A DNA stretch of 12,512 nucleotides from contig JBFYSV010000290.1 in assembly GCA_041301185.1 (NCBI GenBank), forward strand, positions 1 to 12,512, written 5' to 3'. This DNA comes from JAQBDA01 sp041301185. Lineage in GTDB: Bacteria > Chloroflexota > Anaerolineae > Anaerolineales > UBA4823. Below, in pieces: positions 6,723 through 12,512 of the stretch (positions within the stretch are counted from its first letter, which is position 1; each line of letters opens with the position of its first letter). The notes below the pieces were generated by a model. It saw nothing but the letters and a program-made list of their open reading frames with translations. It did no database searches and was not told the DNA's origin. A program made the translations under genes and the position numbers.

Positions 6723-6767
6723 CCCCTCACCCCTACCCCTACCCCTCTCCCCTAAAGGGGAGAGGGG
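6723..6767 (-). promoter_or_regulatory. Hairpin and G-rich leader overlapping the acsV ribosome-binding site
   Basis: CCCCTCTCCCC (6742-6752) and its complement (6757-6767) form a perfect 11-bp stem with a TAAA loop. On the minus (mRNA) strand the segment from 6752 to 6723 contains five runs of four Gs with loops of 2-3 nt, fitting a quadruplex motif. The last run is the acsV ribosome-binding site (GAGGGG). Stem and quadruplex share the G run at 6749-6752 and its neighbour at 6742-6745, so they compete. The sequence resembles a very common dispersed intergenic repeat, so it need not be a dedicated regulator. Confidence 0.45.
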
Positions 6768-6787
6768 GGAAGGAGGTGAGAGGCGCT

Positions 6788-8110
6788 TTAACCTAAAGCC
6801 TGTTTGTAAAACTTGGGGATATCTACCGCTTCGCGCGGGCCAACCCGGATCTCCCACTCCGGCAGCTCGGCTTCCAGCTCACCCGAGAGGACAGCCACGT
6901 GCCCCGGCAGGACGATCCGTTTCTTGCTCACTTTGTCGCCTATGTTGAGCGATTTCACTGCTTTGGCGATCCGCTCCGAGTCGAACTTGCCAGCCGCCCA
7001 GGCTGTCAGCACGCTCATCCCCTCGGCGTCGGTGACCAGCAACCAGGCGGGCAAGCCAGAGCTTTCCACCTCGTTCGCCACGCTGAAGTAGGTGATGCTG
7101 AAGTTGGTCGTCACCAGCACGGGGGACTCCGCATTGGGATTATTGATCTCATACAGTCCCGGCTGCACCTGGATCGGCTTCTGCGGGTCGGTGTAGATAT
7201 TCTGGCGCAGCACCAGCAGCGGGTAGACCAGCTCTGGGGCGAAAGAATCCAGCACCACGAAGCCGGCATATTTGGCAACCGCCTGGGCCGCCGCCGGGAT
7301 GCTGTGCGGGAAGCGGATGGTGGGGAAGCCCAGCGGGCGGAAGTTCTTCTTGAGCGCCAGGCGGCGGATCAGGACATCCTGGCTCAGTTCCCCGCTTAGC
7401 CCGCCGGCTTGCGGGTCAAGCACCAGGTCTTCAACGCCTTTGGTCTTGATCTTCTCAGTCAGGTCGGCCAGCTCGTCGAGGGTTGCGCCGCGCACTGCCA
7501 GAGCAGCCTTGTGCTCTTTCGCCAGGTCTGCCATCGCCTCCCAGTTGGTGGCATCCGCCGCGCACAGCAAAGCCGTCTCGCCAGTCAGGGCTGCCAGACC
7601 CGCCTTCGCAACCGCCGGGTCGCTGGAAAGCAGGATCAGGGGACGCTTGGACACCGAGCGCACTGCCTGCACCGCTTTGGCAAAGGCCTCCGGCGAGCCG
7701 CTGACCGACTCGACAGCAAACCCGTCCACGGACAGCTCGATGCCGACGTAGTTCACCTGGTAAGCCTCCGCCGGGACGAGGGCAGCTTTGATCTGCCCCT
7801 CATCCAGGTCATCCGTCACTTTGACGAACAGGCCCGGCTTATTGTAAAAGGTCTTTTCGTGGCGGAACAGCACCACCTCGTTGCCAGCCTTGACCTCGTA
7901 GCCGTCCGATTTTAATGACACCAGGCGGACCGGCGGGGCGGAGGATTCGGCCAGCTGCGCCTTAGACTCCTCGCTGACGTACGGGCAGGAAGATAGCTCA
8001 ACCTGTTTGGCTGCCAGCTTCATGGCAAACGCCAGGCAGGTGGGGAAACCGCATTCTTTGCAGTTGGTCTGCGGCAAGAGTTTGTAGATTTGTATACCGG
8101 AGAGGGCCAT
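6788..8110 (-). CDS. acsC: Corrinoid iron-sulfur protein, large (gamma) subunit
   Basis: This is the large subunit of the corrinoid iron-sulfur protein that carries the methyl group from AcsE to acetyl-CoA synthase. It is 440 residues, near the family length. The N-terminal [4Fe-4S] domain has Cys17, Cys20, Cys25 and Cys42 (NCKECGFPTC, then SSCPYV), the C-x2-C-x4-C-x16-C pattern of the family. The cluster shuttles the activating electron to cobalt. The centre is a TIM-barrel region, and the C-terminal third is the expected cobamide-binding domain (GHVAVLSGELEAELPEWEIRVGP near the end). The start at 8110 has AAGGAG (complement of 8119-8124) 8 nt upstream. It follows acsD after 92 nt occupied by a palindromic repeat pair, and precedes acsV by 74 nt. 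Confidence 0.96.
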   Translation of the reverse strand: MALSGIQIYKLLPQTNCKECGFPTCLAFAMKLAAKQVELSSCPYVSEESKAQLAESSAPPVRLVSLKSDGYEVKAGNEVVLFRHEKTFYNKPGLFVKVTDDLDEGQIKAALVPAEAYQVNYVGIELSVDGFAVESVSGSPEAFAKAVQAVRSVSKRPLILLSSDPAVAKAGLAALTGETALLCAADATNWEAMADLAKEHKAALAVRGATLDELADLTEKIKTKGVEDLVLDPQAGGLSGELSQDVLIRRLALKKNFRPLGFPTIRFPHSIPAAAQAVAKYAGFVVLDSFAPELVYPLLVLRQNIYTDPQKPIQVQPGLYEINNPNAESPVLVTTNFSITYFSVANEVESSGLPAWLLVTDAEGMSVLTAWAAGKFDSERIAKAVKSLNIGDKVSKKRIVLPGHVAVLSGELEAELPEWEIRVGPREAVDIPKFYKQALG

Positions 8111-8127
8111 ATATAGATCTCCTTTTT

Positions 8128-8197
8128 CACCACAGAGACACGGAGATCACAAAGTTTATTACTTGTACTTCTCTGTGTGCTCTGTGACTCTGTGGTG
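8128..8197. repeat. Inward-facing pair of CACCACAGAG repeats between acsD and acsC
   Basis: One 27-nt copy lies at 8128-8154 (plus) and one at 8197-8171 (minus), separated by 16 nt. The outer 10 bases (CACCACAGAG/CTCTGTGGTG) are perfectly complementary. Over the full 27 positions I count 22 Watson-Crick pairs and one G-T pair, so the mRNA can form a long hairpin just before the acsC ribosome-binding site (8119-8124). It has the same geometry as the repeats around the GxxExxY gene but no gene between. Confidence 0.85.
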
Positions 8198-8202
8198 CAA
8201 AT

Positions 8203-9177
8203 TTATACTGATTCTGGTTTTGCCATCAGCTCTTGGATGGCGGCTTTGACCTGGCGCACGGATTCCTGGTGGCGCAAGACGATGATATCGGCTCCCGATT
8301 CGAGCAGGGTGGAGGCGGTCAGAACTTCCCAATTGATCGCCCGCTGCAGCCATTCGCCCCAGCTCGCCGGCACGCCCTGACCAACCTTGGATTCCTTGGT
8401 CTTCCAGGCTTCGAAGCCCGGCGTGACAATCATCGGGAACTGGGTCATGCTATCGCCCTGCAGGGCTGCCAGGCGCAGGCGCTCCATCACCGAGAAGCCA
8501 TACTCGATGCCGTAGCCCAGAGCGCCGGTGGTGGGATCCATCAGGATGCGGTCCAGCGGCAACCCCATATCACTGACCAGGATATTGAGCTGCTTGGACA
8601 GGTTGACATCCATCGGCGTGCGGGCGCTCACCAGATGACCGTTCGCCATGGCGGTGGCAACGATGGTGCGGTAGTTCTTGTCTTCGCAAATCCCCAGCAC
8701 CAGCCGCTCGCCCTTGGTCGCCTCGGCTACAGCTACCAGCAAGGTGTTATCCACTTCTGCCTGCCCGGGTCCAAACACCAGCAAAGGCAGCCCGGTGGCT
8801 CCCAGCACCGCTTTCACCGATTTGACCGCTACATCCGGCGTGGTGGGGTTGCCGTCCAGGTCGTTCAGGCTGAGCGCCAGCACAATCAGGTCAGCCCCGG
8901 CCTCTTCGGCTGCCTTCGCCCATTTTGCCGGGTCATCAATGACATCTTTCCAGGCTTCCAGGAGCAGGGGCGACCAATCCTCCGGGCGATGATCTTTGAT
9001 CTCGATAGCCACCTTAGGCGGGTTGGGTGTCTCGCTCTCAAAGTGCATGAAGGGCAGCGCCGTCTCGCCGCCGATGGTCACGGTGTGCGAGCGCGTTCCT
9101 CCTTCGGCGGCTGTCGCGCCCAGGGTAATCGTGCGGACAGCACCAGGCCATTTTTCTTTAGGAATTTCAACAGGCAT
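8203..9177 (-). CDS. acsD: Corrinoid iron-sulfur protein, small (delta) subunit
   Basis: This TIM-barrel partner of AcsC forms the corrinoid iron-sulfur heterodimer that accepts methyl from methyltetrahydrofolate and delivers it to the A-cluster of AcsB. It is 324 residues, the usual length. Recognisable stretches are GGETALPFMHFE near residue 36, EEAGADLIVLALSLND, the glycine/proline-rich LLVFGPGQ, CEDKNY, and MDPTTGALGYGIEYGFSVMERLR, which is strongly typical of CdhD/AcsD. The start at 9177 is supported by AAGGAG (complement of 9187-9192) 9 nt upstream. A good promoter lies about 100 nt upstream, so it can be expressed separately from acsAB. Subunit order acsD-acsC is retained as in other bacterial clusters. 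No odd residues were seen. Confidence 0.96.
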   Translation of the reverse strand: MPVEIPKEKWPGAVRTITLGATAAEGGTRSHTVTIGGETALPFMHFESETPNPPKVAIEIKDHRPEDWSPLLLEAWKDVIDDPAKWAKAAEEAGADLIVLALSLNDLDGNPTTPDVAVKSVKAVLGATGLPLLVFGPGQAEVDNTLLVAVAEATKGERLVLGICEDKNYRTIVATAMANGHLVSARTPMDVNLSKQLNILVSDMGLPLDRILMDPTTGALGYGIEYGFSVMERLRLAALQGDSMTQFPMIVTPGFEAWKTKESKVGQGVPASWGEWLQRAINWEVLTASTLLESGADIIVLRHQESVRQVKAAIQELMAKPESV

Positions 9178-9284
9178 AGGCTCTTACTCCTTGATTGGGA
9201 TTCGAAGTGACAGATTGCTCGTAGTTTAGCTTGAAGTTTGGGACTGCCCGTCCTGGACTCAATCTAAATAATTCCAACAGTATA

Positions 9285-9313
9285 GTTATATACCGAACAG
9301 TAAAAATTATCAA
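9285..9313 (-). promoter_or_regulatory. Internal sigma70-type promoter in front of acsD
   Basis: On the minus strand, TTGATA (complement of 9308-9313) and TATAAC (complement of 9285-9290) are spaced 17 nt apart, each five of six consensus matches. They lie in a locally AT-rich gap of 154 nt between the CBS gene and acsD. Initiation near 9278 would give a leader of about 100 nt. A second, weaker -10 candidate (TATACT) overlaps just downstream. This would let acsD-acsC-acsV-acsE be transcribed independently of acsA-acsB. Confidence 0.5.
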
Positions 9314-9331
9314 TGACTCCGATTGTACCCT

Positions 9332-9871
9332 TTATGGCGCGCCCCGGCTGGTTTTCTTGCGGGCTGCATCCCGGCGGGCTGCGTCCCGGCGGGCTGCGTC
9401 CCGGCGCTGGATAAATGCCTCCAGGGGCGACTGGCGCTCAGCGTGCATGCCCAGGTCGCGCAGCTCGGCTTCATCCTGGGCTGCCAGCTGGCGCAACAGG
9501 TGGCGGTACGAGATCTGCGCCGCGGGGTACTCCACTCCTCCAGAGTGGTGCATCACGAACAAGATGCGCACGCCCAGGTCGCGCATCAGCTGGGCTGCTG
9601 CTGCCAGAGGGATATCCGGCGGCACCTGCGGCACGCCTTCACGGAGAACATCCTCGGCGACCAGCCCGCCGATGGCTTCCTGCTTGAACGCGTTCACCAG
9701 CTCATCCTCGCCCACCACACCCAGGGCATGCATATCTTGCATCACCACCACGGCTTCGCAGTTTTTATCCAGCATCAGCCGGGCTAGCTCAACCAGGGGG
9801 GTATCCGGCGCGCAAGTCAGCACGCCAACCGTCATCAGGTCGCGCACCAGTTTAGGCGAGGTTGGATTCAT
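9332..9871 (-). CDS. Two-CBS-domain protein with basic repeat tail
   Basis: The protein is 179 residues. Two CBS domains are visible at about 8-61 (VRDLMTVGVLTCAPDTPLVELARLM, then GVVGEDELVNAF) and 73-127 (EDVLREGVPQVPPDIPLAAAAQLM, then ISYRHLL). Such a pair usually forms a Bateman module that binds adenosine nucleotides or S-adenosylmethionine. No catalytic domain is attached. The C-terminus is a charged tail with three RDAAR units (157-171) followed by KK. It lies between acsB and acsD on the same strand, so a regulatory role in the CODH/ACS system (energy or adenylate sensing) is plausible but is inference. The ATG at 9871 lacks a strong ribosome-binding site and is preceded by a long structured G-rich spacer, so output may be low. 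A stand-alone CBS protein is not a standard member of characterised acs clusters. Confidence 0.9.
   Translation of the reverse strand: MNPTSPKLVRDLMTVGVLTCAPDTPLVELARLMLDKNCEAVVVMQDMHALGVVGEDELVNAFKQEAIGGLVAEDVLREGVPQVPPDIPLAAAAQLMRDLGVRILFVMHHSGGVEYPAAQISYRHLLRQLAAQDEAELRDLGMHAERQSPLEAFIQRRDAARRDAARRDAARKKTSRGAP
9361..9405 (-). repeat. Three tandem 15-bp repeats inside the CBS gene
   Basis: Units GGGCTGC(A/G)TCCCGGC occur at 9361-9375, 9376-9390 and 9391-9405; only the first differs, by one base. They encode RDAAR three times in frame. A 15-bp unit keeps the reading frame when copy number changes, so the tail length may vary between strains. Confidence 0.9.
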
Positions 9872-9894
9872 GGACCCGCATCAGGAGATAGACA

Positions 9895-9994
9895 GGATAG
9901 GGGGATAAGGGCGGGGAGACAAGGGACAGCAGAAGCGACGAAGCTGCGATGATACCCTATCCCTTATCCCAATACCCTTATCCCGCCTATCCCC
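9895..9994. repeat. G-rich inverted repeat between acsB and the CBS gene
   Basis: The left arm at 9895-9911 (GGATAGGGGGATAAGGG) pairs with 9975-9992, with one unpaired base. A second partial copy of the right arm lies at 9955-9970. On the minus (mRNA) strand, 9994-9955 contains six runs of three or more Gs with loops of 3-6 nt. On the plus strand, 9900-9925 contains four such runs. No T-run follows the stem, so a classical terminator is not supported. It fills nearly the whole 129-nt gap after the acsB stop. Confidence 0.7.
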
Positions 9995-10000
9995 AGATTT

Positions 10001-12286
10001 TTAGAACATCGCTTCCATCACCAGCGCCGGGTGATTGTGCTCTTCCATCCAGGCAAGCAGCTCATCCACCGTGCTGACATTGCGCTCATCGGCGACCTTA
10101 TCGATCAGGTCCGTGTCGCCTTCGCGCTCGGCAACGGCTTTGAACTCGTCTGCCATGGTCTGTTTGAGCACGCTACTCATCCAGACCACGCGTTTGAAGC
10201 CGCCATCGGCATAGATGAACTTGGGGCTGATCAGGTAGAACTTGCCCACACCCATCACGCCAGGGGTCTGCAAGCCGCCACCGGCAATGCCGGCCAGGGT
10301 GCTGAAGGTCATCCCGGCGGGGGTCATGCTGGTATCTTCACGGCTGACCACCATCACGCCATTCGCCTCTGGGATGAGCATGACAATGCACTCGAAGCAG
10401 CCGCAGGCGGTCATCGGATTCTCCATGATGGAGTACATGGAGACCTCTTCCACCACGCCGTGCGAGCCGATCTTGGCGTATTCGTTGGTGCCAGTCCAGT
10501 AGCCTTTCAGCGGGTCGATGACCTTACCCAGCTTGATGGGTTGGTTGGGACCGGTGGGGTTGATGTTGAAGGAAGCCTTGCAGTCCAGCCAGTTGTACGC
10601 GCCGCACAAGCCCAGGCGCTCCGGGCTGACCACGCAGACGTGGTTGGGAGCGAACGATTGGCACAGGGTGCAGGAATAGAACTCGTCCACCCGGTCGTCG
10701 GTCAGGTCTGCCAGGCGCTTGTTGCGGTAATCGTAGGCCTGGCGGGCTTTTGCCAGCCACTCGGCGTGCTTTTCGGGATCGGTGTAAATGGTGACCTGCA
10801 CCTTATCCACAATGGCGCCGAAGTCGGACTGGAAGCGGGCGTGCAAGATCTTGCCGAAGTGCTCCAGGTTGAAGCCTTTATCGGCGGCGGCGTTGGAGAT
10901 GCGGATCCAGGCGATATCCCGCTGCCCGATGTGCTGGATACCGGAGGCACCGTTGACAAAGTAATGGATCTGGCGCTCCAGCACCGGCTCGAAGTCTTCT
11001 TGCATCTGCCGCCCGGCGACCTTGACCACAATCCCCATATCCATGCTGCCCTGGGCAGCCACATCCTCGAAGGTCGGTCCGACAATATCCACCTTGCCGT
11101 CGGTGACCTCATCCAGTGGAGCCATATACAGGTATTCGAAGGCGCGCGAGCGCTTACCGCCGAACTCGACGCGCATATCGTTCTTGCGCACCACCTCGCC
11201 CTCGAACGCCGAGCCGTAGGGTACCGGCACGGGCACATCCGCGAGCTTGACCTTGACACCGCGTACCTCGATGCACTTCTGCACCAGGCGCTCGGCGCGT
11301 TCCAGGTCGTCGGCGCCTTCGATCTCGTTGAAGGGCATGCTGACCACGTGCTCGTAGCGGGTGATACCGGTGGGCAGGATCTCGGGGATGACGGTATCTG
11401 CGATGACCGGGAAGCCGAAGTTGATCGCCCCGGCTGCGGCGGCGTATTTCAAGTCATCCACCTCGCCCAGCGCCAGGACAAAAGCAAAGACGCGCTCCCG
11501 GTTGTAGAGCAAGATCTCGCGCGCCTGCCCGGCTTTGAGGCCACCAAAGGTGAGCGCCGAGCGGGTGGCGAAGCCCAGGGCGTAGATGGCACTGATGGTG
11601 TCCGTGCCGAAGGGCACGGTGTAGGTATCGTAGCCCAGCTCAACGCCTTCTTCCATGAGCTGGTGGATGATGCTGCGCCCATTGACGTTGCCGGATAGGA
11701 AGGTCAGGATATTACGGCGCTGCAGTTCGCGCACGATCTTGACCGCCACCTCGTTCGATTTGGCCGCGCCGACGATGGCGGCAAAGCCGGGCATGCGCCC
11801 GTCCACGAGCTGGATACCCCAAGAGCGCAGCTGGATATCGTCGATGGGACCGTTCAGGTGCCCATCCAGACCATTGCCGCCGGGGTTATCCGGGCTGGTG
11901 AAAGCCGTGCCGCCTGCCAGGTTAAAGCCGGGCATAGGTTCCGGCTGCTGGCCATAAACATAGCGGATGGCTTCAATCGTCTCGGCTGCCAGCAGGGTCG
12001 CCATGCCGGAATCGAGGGTCTCGCCCAGGTAGGGCGTCCAGTGGCTGCTCGAGGGCATGGGGTGCAGAAGCTGGCGAGCGTGCTCAATAACCGGTACCAG
12101 CTGGCCCAGGTTCTCCACGGCGTTGTTGGTTATGCCAAAAATCAGTGGGATGTAGTAGGCCGTATTAGGAAAGGAGACAGGGGTTTCGGCTCCTTTCTCT
12201 GCCAGGGCTTTGTTGAGCATCAGCTCGGCTTCGGAAACCAGGGCATTGGCGCCCCGGATGGCTCGTGTAGCGATATAGCGGGACAT
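10001..12286 (-). CDS. acsB: CO dehydrogenase/acetyl-CoA synthase, acetyl-CoA synthase (alpha) subunit
   Basis: AcsB condenses CO, the methyl group from AcsCD and CoA into acetyl-CoA at the Ni-containing A-cluster. The protein is 761 residues. Six A-cluster cysteines are present: Cys539, Cys542, Cys551, Cys561, Cys628 and Cys630. Their spacing (3, 9, 10, 67, 2) is identical to that of Moorella Cys506/509/518/528/595/597, offset by 33. CTLCQSFAPNHVC and MTACGCFE mark the two halves. Phe545 matches Moorella Phe512. It is about 30 residues longer than the 729-residue Moorella enzyme. The N-terminus is actually shorter; extra residues lie in a Gly/Asn-rich segment around 121-147 and near 300-340. 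ATG 12286 is chosen for GGAGG (complement of 12291-12295); the frame runs on upstream but would overlap acsA and is unlike the family. It starts 19 nt after the acsA stop. Confidence 0.97.
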   Translation of the reverse strand: MSRYIATRAIRGANALVSEAELMLNKALAEKGAETPVSFPNTAYYIPLIFGITNNAVENLGQLVPVIEHARQLLHPMPSSSHWTPYLGETLDSGMATLLAAETIEAIRYVYGQQPEPMPGFNLAGGTAFTSPDNPGGNGLDGHLNGPIDDIQLRSWGIQLVDGRMPGFAAIVGAAKSNEVAVKIVRELQRRNILTFLSGNVNGRSIIHQLMEEGVELGYDTYTVPFGTDTISAIYALGFATRSALTFGGLKAGQAREILLYNRERVFAFVLALGEVDDLKYAAAAGAINFGFPVIADTVIPEILPTGITRYEHVVSMPFNEIEGADDLERAERLVQKCIEVRGVKVKLADVPVPVPYGSAFEGEVVRKNDMRVEFGGKRSRAFEYLYMAPLDEVTDGKVDIVGPTFEDVAAQGSMDMGIVVKVAGRQMQEDFEPVLERQIHYFVNGASGIQHIGQRDIAWIRISNAAADKGFNLEHFGKILHARFQSDFGAIVDKVQVTIYTDPEKHAEWLAKARQAYDYRNKRLADLTDDRVDEFYSCTLCQSFAPNHVCVVSPERLGLCGAYNWLDCKASFNINPTGPNQPIKLGKVIDPLKGYWTGTNEYAKIGSHGVVEEVSMYSIMENPMTACGCFECIVMLIPEANGVMVVSREDTSMTPAGMTFSTLAGIAGGGLQTPGVMGVGKFYLISPKFIYADGGFKRVVWMSSVLKQTMADEFKAVAEREGDTDLIDKVADERNVSTVDELLAWMEEHNHPALVMEAMF

Positions 12287-12305
12287 CGTTCCTCCAGTTC
12301 TGCAC

Positions 12306-12512
12306 TCAGTCGGCTGCCACGCCGTACAGGGATTCACGGCGCATTTCCAGGGGCAGTTTCTCCAGCTCGAGCATGCGGTCATCTCCACCGCGGCCGAAGC
12401 GGGTTGGGTCGTATTCTGGCAAGCCTAAAGCGGCGCGCTTTTTGTCGATGTGGTCCAGGGTGGCGCGGATCATCTCATCCACGTCGTTGATGAACTCCAG
12501 CTTGCCGCCCCA
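12306..12512 (-). CDS. acsA: CO dehydrogenase catalytic (beta) subunit, C-terminal end (rest outside window)
   Basis: The minus-strand frame is open from the right window edge to TGA (complement of 12306-12308), giving the last 68 residues. It begins WGGKLEFINDVDEMIRATLD and continues HIDKKRAALGLPEYDP. A GGK-x-F segment followed by a helix and HI-x-KR-x-LG is typical of the C-terminus of Ni-CO dehydrogenase (CooS/AcsA). About 30 extra residues with an acidic/basic mix (DDRMLELEKLPLEMRRESLYG) follow the usual family end. AcsA reduces CO2 to CO and feeds it by an internal channel to AcsB, which is encoded 19 nt downstream. The Ni-Fe-S cluster ligands lie outside the window. The identity rests on this short tail plus the position directly before acsB. 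Confidence 0.85.
   Translation of the reverse strand, partial: WGGKLEFINDVDEMIRATLDHIDKKRAALGLPEYDPTRFGRGGDDRMLELEKLPLEMRRESLYGVAAD

Noticed and set aside
6712..6948. Small plus-strand ORF beginning with Pro/Leu-rich SPLPLSPKGERGEG-like sequence
   Set aside because: It is the translation of the G/C-rich dispersed repeat upstream of acsV running into the antisense of acsC. This pattern is a frequent false ORF.
8233..9210. 325-codon open frame on the plus strand opposite acsD
   Set aside because: It is antisense to acsD, with no family resemblance and no ribosome-binding site. It is a codon-bias shadow.
9895..9994. Rho-independent terminator after acsB
   Set aside because: The inverted repeat is long enough but no T-run follows on the transcribed strand, so it is kept as a structured repeat rather than a terminator.
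10031..11698. 555-codon open frame on the plus strand opposite acsB
   Set aside because: It lies entirely antisense to a confidently identified acsB with intact catalytic residues. Its translation is low-complexity in Gly/Val/Ala/Asp/His, as expected from a shadow frame of a GC-rich gene.

Overview
The window is a stretch of a GC-rich bacterial chromosome carrying most of a Wood-Ljungdahl (reductive acetyl-CoA) carbonyl-branch operon on the minus strand, next to a small set of unrelated accessory genes. The protein sequences and the abundant intergenic repeats suggest an anaerobic Chloroflexota (Anaerolineae-like) genome. The clues are bacterial-type AcsABCDE, an exported protein with a 'VYLPMV' segment after its signal region, and dispersed CACCACAGAG-type repeats. 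This taxonomic guess is inference; there is no rRNA or marker gene here.

Left part (1-2192): the 3' end of a cysteine-rich, probably exported protein (plus strand) is followed, with a 4-base overlap, by a small membrane protein. These converge on a Tat-exported DUF362 protein on the minus strand, and the two coding regions overlap by 19 bp. Middle-left (2193-3203): a divergent promoter region leads into a HEPN/minimal-nucleotidyltransferase pair of toxin-antitoxin type. The second gene starts at a TTG inside the first. A long branched inverted repeat then separates this pair from the operon.

Right part (3209-12512), all minus strand, read right to left: C-terminus of the CO dehydrogenase subunit (acsA), acetyl-CoA synthase (acsB), a two-CBS-domain protein, the corrinoid iron-sulfur protein small (acsD) and large (acsC) subunits, the ATP-dependent corrinoid reductive activator (RACo/acsV), a GxxExxY-family protein, and the methyltetrahydrofolate:corrinoid methyltransferase (acsE). 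Together, AcsE moves the methyl group from methyl-H4folate to Co(I) of AcsCD, RACo rescues oxidised Co(II), and AcsAB joins methyl, CO and CoA into acetyl-CoA.

The departures from a plain acs operon are a CBS-domain protein between acsB and acsD, a GxxExxY gene bracketed by inward-facing 27-nt repeats between acsV and acsE, and a gene-less inward-facing pair of the same repeats between acsD and acsC. There are also two G-rich intercistronic segments, one overlapping the acsV ribosome-binding site, and a good internal promoter in front of acsD. No stretch longer than 300 bases lacks a gene. I saw no tRNA, rRNA, CRISPR array or transposase.
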